Of a stretch of 64,000 nucleotides of DNA, positions 8,309 to 16,392 are shown in pieces (position 1 is the stretch's first letter; each line of letters begins with the position of its first letter). The notes under the pieces were generated by a model. It was not told the DNA's origin. It saw only the letters and a program-made list of their open reading frames with translations, and made no database searches. Both the position numbers and the translations under genes were made by a program. The stretch comes from Microbacterium sp. MYb45 (GTDB lineage Bacteria; Actinomycetota; Actinomycetes; Actinomycetales; Microbacteriaceae): positions 1-64,000 of the forward strand of contig NZ_PCPG01000018.1 of NCBI RefSeq assembly GCF_002979655.1, in the 5' to 3' direction.

Positions 8309-8341
8309 AGGGCCCCGACGTCCCCAGATCGTCGAGGCCCT
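8309..8341. terminator. hairpin, probable terminator
   Basis: A 12-bp stem with one mismatch (AGGGCCCCGACG paired with CGTCGAGGCCCT) and a 9-nt loop, located between the convergent DeoR and CHAT genes. There is no T tract, as is usual for high-GC actinobacteria. The bases from here to 8541 hold no gene I can support. Confidence 0.45.
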
Positions 8342-8541
8342 ATGAGGGCGCCGCGGCTGTATGCCGCGACACCCCCGAGCAGATGGTGTCCGTGTCGTAC
8401 TCACGCTCCCCAGCGCGCTTGATATCCCCAGATCCGACTGCGCCTCCCTCGCGCCTCAACCCTTCGAGGCCCTTCGCATGGCACCTTCCGAAGAACAGGA
8501 GCGTGCGGCACCGGTTCTGATACACCGAATGGAGAAAAAGA

Positions 8542-10992
8542 TCAGAATCCGTCTCCGTGGCACTGGAACGGGGCGCTGAGACCGGTGTCGACGGTGGCTC
8601 GGGCGAGCGCCGCCGAGGGTGTCGCACCCTCGGACAGGCCGACATGCACGGCACTCAGCAGCTCGGCCGCCACTTCGTCGGGCACGGCGACGGGGGCGGC
8701 GATCACGCAGTCCGCGCCCGCGTGCAGCCACACCCGCGTCATCCCGAGCGCCTCCTCGCCCCAGCGCACCGAGGAACGCCCGAGTTCGCAGGCCGAGAGG
8801 ATCACGGTCGTGGGGACGCGCGGAATCAGGTCGACGTCGTAGCCGAAGAGGATGCCGTCGGCGAGCTCGAAACCCGAGAACAGGGGGTTGTCGACCGCGT
8901 GCCTGCCGTGCGCCGCGATGTGCAGCACGTCGCTGTCCGCCGCGAGTCGGGTGGCCGCCGCCACGGTCGCCTCGCCGCCCTCGAGGATCCGCGTCGCCAC
9001 ACCCCCGCCGTCCCAGGTGTCCGCGGCCCGCCGCACCTCCTCGCCGGCGCGGGGGACGCGCGGGCCCGCGGCGAACCCGATCGTCGACGGGCGTCTGCCG
9101 ACGACGGCCGCGCCGCCCCGCAGTCGCGACACCGACGTCGCGAGCGTGAAGGGGAGCCCGGTCATCCCCGGCAGCATCGCCCACGGCACCCCGCCGAGTG
9201 CTCCGGGCACCGTGATCGCCAGACGGCGTGCCGACGGTGCCGCCAGGAGCAGCGGCGCGAGCAGCTCGGCATCCAGCAGCGCCAACCGTGCAGAGAGTGC
9301 GCGCGCGGTCACGGCGCCCATCAGCCCGCCCCGGGTCATCGCGGCCATGTCGAGGTCGGCGCGCAGACCGTCGAGCGCGGATCGCACACGAGGCCAGGAC
9401 AGGTCGACGACCGTGGCCCCCGACGACGTCACCGCGATGGCGTGCAGCGCGGAGCCGGTGAAGACGTACGACAGGACGGCGGTGTCGGGATCGAGCAGCG
9501 CCGTCGCCTCGGCGAGGCCCAGCCGCTCGCGGGTGCCGCCCGCCCCTGTCGCGGCCCACTGCCGCTCCCGCACCCGGTCGCGAAGGACGCGCACGCGAGC
9601 GTCCGTGGTCCAGTCGGCGCCGGCGAGCTCGGCGCGCAGCATCCGCAGTTCCGCCAGATCCACGGCCAGCGAGTCGTCGCGCGGAGGCCGCACCGGAGCG
9701 ACCTGCTGGCTGAGGTGACGGGCGCGCTCCGACCACTCGAACATCGTCGCAGGATCGTGCAGGCGCGCGGCGGCGGAAAGGCCGGCATACATCAGGTCGG
9801 CGCCGTGCATGGCGACCGAGGCCTGCAGGTCGAGGGCACCGAACGACTGCTGCCAGGTGGTGAGCAGGTCGAGGCCGTCGGCGGCGGCTCGCAGCGCATC
9901 CCGGTCGCGCCCTCGTGCGGCCGCGCGCGCGGCTCTCACCTCGTGGGCGCGGAGGCGGAGCGGTGTCGGGGCGCTGTCGTCGAGCCGCGGGAGGCGCCCA
10001 GCCCCGTCGCGTCGTGCGCTCAAGCGGAGGCCGGTCGCCTCGGTCCGGAATCCCGCATGGTCGAGGGCTCTGGCGGTGCGGGCGAAGGCGGGCGCGTCGA
10101 CGGGGCGGTCCGGCTTCGCACGCTGCCGCGCTTCGAGCCGCACCGCTTCGGCGCGCGCCGCCCACCCGTGGTTCCCGAGCGCGGTGAAGCGCCGTGTCGC
10201 CGTGCGGGCCGTGCGCTCGGCGGCAGCCGGATCGTGGCGCAGCAGCGAGCGCGCGAGGTGGAACTCGGCTTCCCCCCTGGCCTGCTGCATCCGCTGCGCG
10301 CCGAACTCCGCGGCGACCCGACCCAGCAGGGTCTCCGCCTCTGTGGTGAGGCCGGCGTCGCGAAGAACCTCCGCGCGGTCGAGGTCGCTGATCGCGGCGG
10401 CCAGGTCGCTGATCGCGGCGAGCGTCGGACGGGAGCGGGTCATGAGGGTGAGTGCGCTGACGAGGTCTCCGCCGAGCAGCGCCGCGTAGCCGAGGTTGTG
10501 CCGCGCCTCGGCGAGCGGCTCCTGGTCGTCGTTCGCCTCGTACACGGCCACCGCGCGCCGCAGGTCTTCCATGCACGTGTCGAGCTCGCGCTGCTGCATG
10601 CGCACGACCGAGCGGTTCATCAGGCAGTTCGCGAGCTCGGTGGTCTCGTCGCCGATCGCGGTGAACGTGTCGATGGTGCGGCTGAGCTCGACCTCGGCCG
10701 CCGCCAGCGTGCCGGCGTGCATGAGGAGCACACCGAGCTGACCGCTGAGCACGGCGATCGTCTCGGCGCGCAGCCCGGAGCGGCGGAGGGCGTCGCGGCA
10801 CAGCTGCTCGGCGGCGGCCGGCTGCCCGGTCTGCGCGAGCACGTAGGCGGTCGTGCCGTCGATGCGGGCGCGCAGGTCGGGATCGTCGGTGCGGGCGGAT
10901 GCCGTGTCGAGCGCGCGCCGCGCCTGCGTGAACCGTCTCGCGTTCGCCGCCTCGACTCCGCGCCGGTGCAGCTCGTTGGCGGACAGGGGCAT
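8542..10992 (-). CDS. TPR-CHAT caspase-like protein
   Basis: Protein of 816 aa. The N-terminal half is helical with tetratricopeptide-like repeats (about residues 5-350, for example HRRGVEAANARRFTQARRAL). The C-terminal CHAT domain (about 530-816) belongs to peptidase clan CD. The His-Cys dyad is readable: HIAAHG with His near residue 695 and LSACELG with Cys near 735. No signal peptide or membrane segment is seen, so it is cytoplasmic. The start at 10992 is chosen because the upstream extension to 11190 runs through the 81-bp repeat. It is the last of four minus-strand genes (sigma factor, small protein, subtilisin, CHAT), separated from the subtilisin gene by a 279-nt gap with a hairpin and a repeat, so it may have its own promoter. 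Proposed role: effector or processing protease in a signalling cascade. Confidence 0.85.
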   Translation of the reverse strand: MPLSANELHRRGVEAANARRFTQARRALDTASARTDDPDLRARIDGTTAYVLAQTGQPAAAEQLCRDALRRSGLRAETIAVLSGQLGVLLMHAGTLAAAEVELSRTIDTFTAIGDETTELANCLMNRSVVRMQQRELDTCMEDLRRAVAVYEANDDQEPLAEARHNLGYAALLGGDLVSALTLMTRSRPTLAAISDLAAAISDLDRAEVLRDAGLTTEAETLLGRVAAEFGAQRMQQARGEAEFHLARSLLRHDPAAAERTARTATRRFTALGNHGWAARAEAVRLEARQRAKPDRPVDAPAFARTARALDHAGFRTEATGLRLSARRDGAGRLPRLDDSAPTPLRLRAHEVRAARAAARGRDRDALRAAADGLDLLTTWQQSFGALDLQASVAMHGADLMYAGLSAAARLHDPATMFEWSERARHLSQQVAPVRPPRDDSLAVDLAELRMLRAELAGADWTTDARVRVLRDRVRERQWAATGAGGTRERLGLAEATALLDPDTAVLSYVFTGSALHAIAVTSSGATVVDLSWPRVRSALDGLRADLDMAAMTRGGLMGAVTARALSARLALLDAELLAPLLLAAPSARRLAITVPGALGGVPWAMLPGMTGLPFTLATSVSRLRGGAAVVGRRPSTIGFAAGPRVPRAGEEVRRAADTWDGGGVATRILEGGEATVAAATRLAADSDVLHIAAHGRHAVDNPLFSGFELADGILFGYDVDLIPRVPTTVILSACELGRSSVRWGEEALGMTRVWLHAGADCVIAAPVAVPDEVAAELLSAVHVGLSEGATPSAALARATVDTGLSAPFQCHGDGF

Positions 10993-11112
10993 CCGTCCAG
11001 AATGCCCTGCCCCGCGGCTGGGCGGAAGAGCGCGGATGCAGGCCGTTCGGCCGCGGCATCTGCCGGCGGGTCCGTCGGGTCGGCGACGGCATAGGGATGT
11101 CGGGTGCGCGGC

Positions 11113-11193
11113 GTACGGATGTCGGGAGGAATCACGGATGCCGGACGACACGCCGCGGATCTGTCCGACAGGTGTGCATCGGTCCGACAAGTG
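11113..11193 (+). repeat. 81-bp dispersed repeat, copy B2
   Basis: Second copy of the element at 11-91: begins GTACGGATGTCGGGAG, ends GTCCGACAAGTG, 81 bp. An extra GGATGTCGGG word lies immediately to its left near 11094, so the start motif is partly repeated. It sits in the gap between the S8 peptidase and CHAT genes. The first half is better conserved with copy B1 than the second half. Confidence 0.75.
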
Positions 11194-11229
11194 GACGGCG
11201 GGGGACCGAACCGGGGCCGAACACCAAGT

Positions 11230-11259
11230 CGGACCGCCCGTATCGGTGCGGGCGGTCCG
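11230..11259 (-). terminator. terminator hairpin after the S8 peptidase gene
   Basis: Perfect 11-bp stem CGGACCGCCCG / CGGGCGGTCCG with an 8-nt loop, starting 12 nt beyond the stop codon of the minus-strand S8 gene. It suggests that most transcription from the sigma/S8 unit stops before the CHAT gene. Confidence 0.6.
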
Positions 11260-11271
11260 GCTCGGGGGTGG

Positions 11272-12837
11272 TCAGGTCGGGTCGACGGGTGTCGGCAGGG
11301 ACTTCAGCACGGCGGCGACGGCCTTCTTCGCGGCCTTCGGGGCCACCCCGCCGACCGGCACGGTGCCGAGCTGCGCGGCGATGCGTCCGGCGACGTAGGG
11401 GGCCGCGAACGACGTGCCGCTCCAGATCGCGAATCCGCCTCGATAGTCGTCGGGGTCGATCGTCTCCCGGCGGAGGCCGTCGACGTCTGCGCGAGTCGCC
11501 GCCTGAGAGCCTCCGACGAAGCCGGGCGAGGTGCTCACCACGGCGGCGCCCGGGGCGTAGGTCTGCACCCACGGGCCGACGTTCGAGAAGAGGGCGACCG
11601 ACTGCGCCGAGGGGTTGAGCGCCCCGACCGACACGAGCGGGGTGCCGTCGTCGTGCGGGATGCCGTTGCCCGAGTCCGGCCACGGCCACAGCGATGCCGG
11701 GAACGAGGGCCGATCGATGGCGTCGTTGCCCGCCGAGCACACGACCACGCAGCCGAGCTCGCGGGCCTTGGCCAGCAGCTGGTGCAGCGTGAGGCTGAAC
11801 ATCTTGTCGACCGGCGTCTCGTGGTAGTAGCTGAGGGACAGGTTCAGCACGTCGATCGGGAAGCCCGTCGTCGGGTCCTCGCGGTGCCGGATCAGCAGCG
11901 TGACGACCTGCGCGAGCGTGTCGAGCAGGGTGCTCTCGTCGACCACGCCCAGTGCGCCCGCCACGCGGATGGAGAGGATGTCGGCATCCGGAGCCGCCTG
12001 TCGCACGAGCCCCGCGATGAAGGTGCCGTGGCCGGCGACCGCGTCGATCGCGCCGTCGAGCTGTCCGTACAGGTCGGGGTAGCGCTCCGGATCGGCGTCG
12101 TCTGTCAGCCCCACAGGGACCCCGTCGAGGTCGACATGGCGGGTGACGATGTCGTCGGGAAGCCAGGCGTGCGCGCCGCACCCCGTGTCGAGCACTGCGA
12201 CGACGGGCCGCCGCCCGCGCTTCGGCGCCGGTGCGCGCACGGGAGCAGGGCCCAGCCAGGTTACCGGCTGTCGCGCACCCCTCCCGGGCTCGAGGTAGTC
12301 GTCGCTGCCCGCGGCGCCCTCACCGCGCACCGGGTTGGTCCGGGTGAACGGGTTGGTCCGCGTGAAGGGATTGGTCCGGGTGAACGGGTTGAGCCCGACC
12401 GGATCGATGGACAGCACGTGGTCCAGGCTCGTGCGCGGCATGGGCGAGTGCGACATGCGCCGGGCACGCTGGAGCACCCGCCAGGCGTCGGGCGAGAACG
12501 GGGCCTCGCCGCCCACCGGCTCGACGGGGGTCGTCAACAGCAGGCGCTGGAACCCGGCGACGCCAGGAACCAGCTCGCCGTCGCCGATCCGGTGCGCTCC
12601 GCGCTCTTCCTCGAGCTGCCACCCGAAGGTGTCCGCCGCATCGCGCAGCGTCCGTACCTCCTGATCGTACGCTTCCTCGTCGCCGAGAGCTCGGGTGACC
12701 AGCAGTCGCTCCGGCAGGTACGCCGTCGGAAAGGCGCGGATGCCGTCCACCGGTTCCGTGCTCGGGTCGAGGGCCGTTCCCCGGCGGATCGATCCTTCCG
12801 CGCGGTCCTGCCAGGTCCATCCCTTGGGCTGCTCCAT
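11272..12837 (-). CDS. S8 family (subtilisin-like) serine peptidase, cytoplasmic
   Basis: Subtilase of 521 aa. The catalytic triad is complete: Asp in VAVLDTGCG, His in AGHGTFIAGL, Ser in SGTSFAAPYVAG, with the oxyanion Asn in CSAGND (about residues 217, 270, 476 and 371). There is no signal peptide, unlike secreted subtilisins or mycosins. The first 150 residues form an extra N-terminal region of unknown fold, joined by NPFTRT tandem repeats. The ATG at 12837 has AGAGG at proper spacing; the ATG at 12843 is too close to it. It is 56 nt downstream of the 151-aa gene that overlaps the sigma factor gene. Likely a regulatory protease whose substrate may be the sigma factor partner or the CHAT protein; that is inference. 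Confidence 0.87.
   Translation of the reverse strand: MEQPKGWTWQDRAEGSIRRGTALDPSTEPVDGIRAFPTAYLPERLLVTRALGDEEAYDQEVRTLRDAADTFGWQLEEERGAHRIGDGELVPGVAGFQRLLLTTPVEPVGGEAPFSPDAWRVLQRARRMSHSPMPRTSLDHVLSIDPVGLNPFTRTNPFTRTNPFTRTNPVRGEGAAGSDDYLEPGRGARQPVTWLGPAPVRAPAPKRGRRPVVAVLDTGCGAHAWLPDDIVTRHVDLDGVPVGLTDDADPERYPDLYGQLDGAIDAVAGHGTFIAGLVRQAAPDADILSIRVAGALGVVDESTLLDTLAQVVTLLIRHREDPTTGFPIDVLNLSLSYYHETPVDKMFSLTLHQLLAKARELGCVVVCSAGNDAIDRPSFPASLWPWPDSGNGIPHDDGTPLVSVGALNPSAQSVALFSNVGPWVQTYAPGAAVVSTSPGFVGGSQAATRADVDGLRRETIDPDDYRGGFAIWSGTSFAAPYVAGRIAAQLGTVPVGGVAPKAAKKAVAAVLKSLPTPVDPT
12331..12390 (-). repeat. 18-bp tandem repeat encoding NPFTRT units
   Basis: Three 18-bp units plus a partial fourth (unit CGGGTTGGTCCGGGTGAA on the plus strand) lie in frame in the S8 gene. 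They encode consecutive NPFTRT hexapeptides in the linker between the N-terminal region and the protease domain. Units differ by one to two bases. Copy number could vary between strains by slippage without a frameshift. Confidence 0.85.
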
Positions 12838-12893
12838 CGTCATCCTCTCGGTGCGGGTCGCCCCGCGGCTTCATCGGCGGGCGGCGCCCGCGG

Positions 12894-13349
12894 TCACAGC
12901 TCGAACTGCGGGGTCGCGAGCGTGCGCGTCTCGTCCCCGATCGCCGTCGTCAGGCGCACGCGCGTGAGACCGGGCGGCACCTCGTCGAACGCGAAGCGTC
13001 CTGTCTCCTCCGGCGCGGCCGAGATCGTCTTCTCGCCCTGTGTCAGGAAGACCTCTGCGGCACCGGTGTCGACCCAGCCGTCGACGCGGCGGCGACCGGA
13101 TGCGGTGCGCGTCACGTGCAGCAGGATGCTGGTGGTGCCGTCGCTGAACTGCAGGGTGAGCGCATCCGCCTCACCCCGCACGGCGCCGAGCTGCCCCTCC
13201 ACGAGGGTGAGCAGCGCGTACTCGCGGTTCAGCCCGTCGGCGGCCACGGCGGCGACCATGCGGTCGATCAGACCGGCGGGCACGGGGTCGACGTCGCTCC
13301 AGAGCGTGCGGAGGCGTGCGAACATCTCGGCGTCCTCGTGAGTGCTCAT
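12894..13349 (-). CDS. unknown protein linked to sigma factor and S8 peptidase
   Basis: Protein of 151 aa that I do not recognise as a named family. The first 60 residues look helical (LRTLWSDVDPVPAGLIDRMV...), the rest is beta-rich and ends with FAFDEVPPGLTRVRLTTA, reminiscent of carboxypeptidase-regulatory-like or other beta-sandwich domains. It has no signal peptide or membrane segment. Its ATG overlaps the sigma factor stop (ATGA at 13346-13349), so the two are translationally coupled. Coupling and size make an anti-sigma or adaptor role plausible, possibly controlled by cleavage by the subtilisin encoded next; nothing in the sequence proves it. Confidence 0.75.
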   Translation of the reverse strand: MSTHEDAEMFARLRTLWSDVDPVPAGLIDRMVAAVAADGLNREYALLTLVEGQLGAVRGEADALTLQFSDGTTSILLHVTRTASGRRRVDGWVDTGAAEVFLTQGEKTISAAPEETGRFAFDEVPPGLTRVRLTTAIGDETRTLATPQFEL

Positions 13350-13981
13350 GCGAATCCCCCCGCCTGGGCGGTCGGCGGTGCGTCCAGCAGCGCGCGGAGC
13401 TTGGCCAGGCAGCGATTGCGCGTCGGGCCGATGCTTCCGATGGGCATCGCGAGGTCGCTCGCGATGCGCGCGTAGTCGGGCCGGTCTTCGAAGGCGATCA
13501 CGCGCAGGAGCTTCTGGCACCTCTCGTTGAGGCGGCGCACGGCCGTCCACAGCCGTCGGTTCTCGTCGCCGAGCGTCGCGTGCTCCTCGGCCGACGCCTG
13601 CTCGGGAAGGAGAGCATCGAGGTCGTCGTCGACGGTCGTGTCGATCTTGCCGTGCGCCTTGGCGACCTTCCAGGCCTCGCGCCGGGCAGTGGTCGTGAGC
13701 CAGGCCGACACGGCCCGCGGGTCGCTGATCGAGCCGTGGCCGCGCACGAGCTGCAGCCAGGTGGTCTGCACCACGTCTTCCGCGAGCGTGCGTTCGAGCC
13801 CGTACGCGCGCACCACATGCCAGAGCACGGGGGTCATCAGTCGTACGAGCTCGTCCATCGCGCGGCCATCGCCCTCGCGCCATGCGCCGAACAGATCCGC
13901 GGCGCGCTCCCAGCGTGCGCGCCCGTCATCCGAAGCAGGATCGAGAGCGGCGCCGGGTGCGCCGTCGATCATGAAGCCCAT
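13346..13981 (-). CDS. ECF-like RNA polymerase sigma factor
   Basis: Sigma-70 family factor of about 211 aa with regions 2 and 4 only. Region 2 includes AEDVVQTTWLQLVRGH and DPRAVSAWLTTTARREAW; region 4 includes LLRVIAFEDRPDYARIASDL and GSIGPTRNRCLAKLRALL, the promoter-recognition helix-turn-helix. The start is uncertain: ATG at 13981 or 13972; an in-frame ATG at 14026 would add an odd hydrophobic stretch. It is first in the run sigma, 151-aa protein, S8 peptidase, CHAT. No membrane anti-sigma factor is encoded, so control must be by another route. Confidence 0.85.
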   Translation of the reverse strand: MGFMIDGAPGAALDPASDDGRARWERAADLFGAWREGDGRAMDELVRLMTPVLWHVVRAYGLERTLAEDVVQTTWLQLVRGHGSISDPRAVSAWLTTTARREAWKVAKAHGKIDTTVDDDLDALLPEQASAEEHATLGDENRRLWTAVRRLNERCQKLLRVIAFEDRPDYARIASDLAMPIGSIGPTRNRCLAKLRALLDAPPTAQAGGFA

Positions 13982-14095
13982 TGTGATCACACCTACCAGG
14001 AGCACGGCAAGAGGTTTCTGATACATGACTTCATCCAAGAATTCCGCGCTCGTCCGGCGGTCGGGCGTGGGGGCGGACCTCGATAGCGTTGAGGG

Positions 14096-14314
14096 GTGAT
14101 CGCCCTCTCCGTCGTGCTCTTCCTCAACGCCGCCTTCAACGCCGTCGTATGGCCGCAGTTCTACAAGCGCGTCGCCCACGATCCGCGTGCGCGCGACGAG
14201 AACGGCAAGGCCACCGCGTTCCTCAAGGTGCACGCCGTCCTCATCGCGATCGCCCTGGTGCTCGCACTGGTCTCGGTGCTCGCCGGCGTCGCGGCGCTGA
14301 CCGGCGCTCTCTAG
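14096..14314 (+). CDS. small SCO4848-family membrane protein
   Basis: Protein of 72 aa with two membrane segments (about residues 1-17 and 45-70) separated by a short charged loop, as in the SCO4848 family found across actinobacteria. Function unknown. It starts with GTG after GAGGG and is divergent from the sigma factor gene, with a promoter region of roughly 110 nt between them. Confidence 0.7.
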   Translation: MIALSVVLFLNAAFNAVVWPQFYKRVAHDPRARDENGKATAFLKVHAVLIAIALVLALVSVLAGVAALTGAL

Positions 14315-14338
14315 CGCCGCACCTCTTCCGGGAGCGGG

Positions 14339-15715
14339 TCAGGCCGACTCGAACTCCTTCGCATGCGCGGCCCACCGCGACTCGATCGGCAGCGCGCGCA
14401 GTGCCCGATTGCCGACGGCCAGAGCCACGGATGCCAGGCACAGCGCGGCGCAGAGCAGCAGCGTCCACTCCCGCCCGATCCAGGCGAGACCGAAGCCGGC
14501 GATGAGGGGCGCGAGCGGCATCGCCCCCATGCCGAGCACTCCCGCGGCGCTGTTGGCACGGCCGAGCAGGTGCGTCGGCGTCGCCACCATGAAGTAGCCC
14601 ATCATCCCGGCGTTGAGCGCGGGCACCAGCAGCACCGAGGCGCCGAGCACGACGGCGATCGCCCACGGTGTGGTGACCATCGTGAGCGCGACGACCCCGA
14701 CGGTCGCGACCGAGAGCCCGGCGATCGTCAGGATCCCGGCCTTGATGCGGGGGACGAGCAGGGGGGCGCACACGGCTCCGACGAGCATCACCGCCCCGAT
14801 CGATGCGCTCAGCGTGCCGATCAGGAGCTCGGAGTGGCCGTCCTGCTGCAGCGAGTAGATGACGGTGGTGATAGCGGCGTTGAACCCGAGGTTCACGACC
14901 GTGGTGATGAGCAGGACGCCGCCGAGGTCGGGCCGGGAGAGCAGCCAGGCGAACGCCTCTCGCAGCTCCGCCCAGGCGTTCCGCTTCGCGGGGGCGGCCG
15001 ACGCAGCGGTGCCGAAACCCAGGTCATCCGTCGCGGCGACGGCGTGTTCTGCCACGACACGCCGCGGGTCGTCCGGGTCGTCTCCGTTTTCGCCGACCGC
15101 TCCGGTGTCGACCACCCCGGCGCGCCGCGCCCGGCGCCCCAGCATCCAGGCGGTCAGGGCGGCGATCGCGTGGCAGAGGGTCATGACGGCGCCGACCGCC
15201 CAGCCGCCGATGCCCAGCAGCAGACCGCCGAGCGGGCCGCCCGCGAGCTGGAGCGCGGCATCGCGGCCCTGGTTCGCGGCCTGCGCGCGACCCATCGCGT
15301 CGTCGGGGACGATCTCCTTGATCGCGCTCTCGCCGGCGACGTCGAACAGTCCGCTGCGGGCGGCGAGGAGGATGTCGATCACCAGTAGTGATCCGAAGGT
15401 CATCGCGTCACCGAGGGCGAGCAGGGTGAAGGCCCCCGCCAGCACGATGCCGATGAGCGATCCGACCAGCATCAGCGCGATGCGGCGGTGGCGGTCGGCG
15501 AGGACACCGCCGGCGAGGGTCATGAGCAGGCGGGCGATCATTCCGGCCGCGCCGATGATGCCGGCCTGAGCGGGATCGTTCGTCACGATGAGCGCGAGCA
15601 GCGGGATCGCGAACCCGAAGAGCGCGGCCGCGAGGCCCTTGCTCGTGTCGCTCAGCAACCAGGTGAGGTAGCGGCCGTTGTGCCACAGGCGATGCGACTC
15701 GGTGAGGGTGGTCAT
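14339..15715 (-). CDS. MFS transporter, drug-efflux-like
   Basis: Major facilitator with 458 aa and about twelve membrane segments, similar in layout to the NreB/enterobactin exporter-like (MFS_3) branch. It starts near MTTLTESHRLWHNGRYLTW and carries a motif-A-like loop LAGGVLADRHRRIALM between helices 2 and 3. A long central cytoplasmic loop of about 60 residues separates the halves. The start at 15715 is preferred to an ATG at 15742 that lies inside the operator. It is divergent from a winged-helix regulator with three TTGCGCAA sites between them, so expression is probably repressed by that protein and induced by an exported compound. Confidence 0.85.
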   Translation of the reverse strand: MTTLTESHRLWHNGRYLTWLLSDTSKGLAAALFGFAIPLLALIVTNDPAQAGIIGAAGMIARLLMTLAGGVLADRHRRIALMLVGSLIGIVLAGAFTLLALGDAMTFGSLLVIDILLAARSGLFDVAGESAIKEIVPDDAMGRAQAANQGRDAALQLAGGPLGGLLLGIGGWAVGAVMTLCHAIAALTAWMLGRRARRAGVVDTGAVGENGDDPDDPRRVVAEHAVAATDDLGFGTAASAAPAKRNAWAELREAFAWLLSRPDLGGVLLITTVVNLGFNAAITTVIYSLQQDGHSELLIGTLSASIGAVMLVGAVCAPLLVPRIKAGILTIAGLSVATVGVVALTMVTTPWAIAVVLGASVLLVPALNAGMMGYFMVATPTHLLGRANSAAGVLGMGAMPLAPLIAGFGLAWIGREWTLLLCAALCLASVALAVGNRALRALPIESRWAAHAKEFESA

Positions 15716-15728
15716 GCGTCGAGAGTAA

Positions 15729-15764
15729 TTGCGCAAGAACAATTGCGCAAGTTCTATTGCGCAA
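15729..15764. promoter_or_regulatory. triple TTGCGCAA operator
   Basis: Three perfect copies of the palindrome TTGCGCAA start at 15729, 15743 and 15757, spaced exactly 14 bp apart. They sit between the divergent MFS gene and HTH regulator gene, and the patch is markedly AT-rich. The most likely ligand is the regulator encoded at 15790; overlap with the MFS start suggests it blocks transcription of both genes. Confidence 0.75.
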
Positions 15765-15789
15765 TTTTGGGTGCGGGTAGGATCGGGGC

Positions 15790-16380
15790 ATGGCAGCCGA
15801 CACCAGCGAGAGCAAGGGCGACGATCCCGTCTGGATGACCTCGGCCATGCTCAAGGCCTACTCCCACCCGCTGCGCCGACAGATGATCCGCCTGTTCTCG
15901 CGCCGAGACTTCCTGCGAGCGGCGGACATCGCCGCCGAGCTCGGGGTGCCGGCCAACAGCGCGAGCTTCCACCTGCGCGCACTCGCCGACGCCGGTCTCA
16001 TCGAAGAGGCGCCCGAGCAGGCCCGCGACCGGCGTGATCGTGTCTGGACCGGGCACAAGGGTCCCCTCAACGTGGGCGGCCCGGACAGCCCCGTGGCCGA
16101 CGAGGAGCTCGGGACCGCGGTGATCGCTGCGCTGGTGGAGGACCATCACGATCTGATGCGCCGGGTGACCGCCTGGACCCCCGAGTATGTCGCCGGACGC
16201 ACGACCGAGGTGCACGCCGCCTTCACCCAGAGGACGATCCGGTTGACCGAGTCCGAGTTCGACGACGCGATGGTGAAGATCAACGATGTGCTGAGCGCCG
16301 CCGATGACGCGCACGACAGTGCCGACCCCGACGGCCGCTACTGGCAGGTGGACGTGATCGCCGCCGACGACACCATCTGA
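15790..16380 (+). CDS. ArsR-like winged helix-turn-helix regulator
   Basis: Transcription factor of 196 aa. The N-terminal HTH_20/ArsR-type domain (about residues 15-90) reads LKAYSHPLRRQMIRLFSRRD, AADIAAELGVPANSASFHLR and ALADAGLIEEAPEQARDRRD. The C-terminal half is acidic and of unknown function, perhaps ligand binding. There is no metal-binding cysteine cluster, so a metal sensor is unlikely. It is divergent from the MFS exporter and should act on the three TTGCGCAA sites. Confidence 0.83.
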   Translation: MAADTSESKGDDPVWMTSAMLKAYSHPLRRQMIRLFSRRDFLRAADIAAELGVPANSASFHLRALADAGLIEEAPEQARDRRDRVWTGHKGPLNVGGPDSPVADEELGTAVIAALVEDHHDLMRRVTAWTPEYVAGRTTEVHAAFTQRTIRLTESEFDDAMVKINDVLSAADDAHDSADPDGRYWQVDVIAADDTI

Positions 16381-16392
16381 CGCGGTCCGGAG

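Noticed and set aside
8557..11094. 845-aa open frame opposite the CHAT gene
   Set aside because: Low-complexity Arg/Gly/Ala translation mirroring the CHAT gene codons; the opposite strand carries clear TPR and CHAT motifs.
12331..12390. CRISPR-like short repeats
   Set aside because: Direct 18-bp units without spacers, in frame within the S8 gene; they encode NPFTRT peptides.
11104..13341. 745-aa open frame opposite the S8 peptidase
   Set aside because: Antisense shadow in GC-rich DNA; the subtilisin triad on the other strand is unambiguous.
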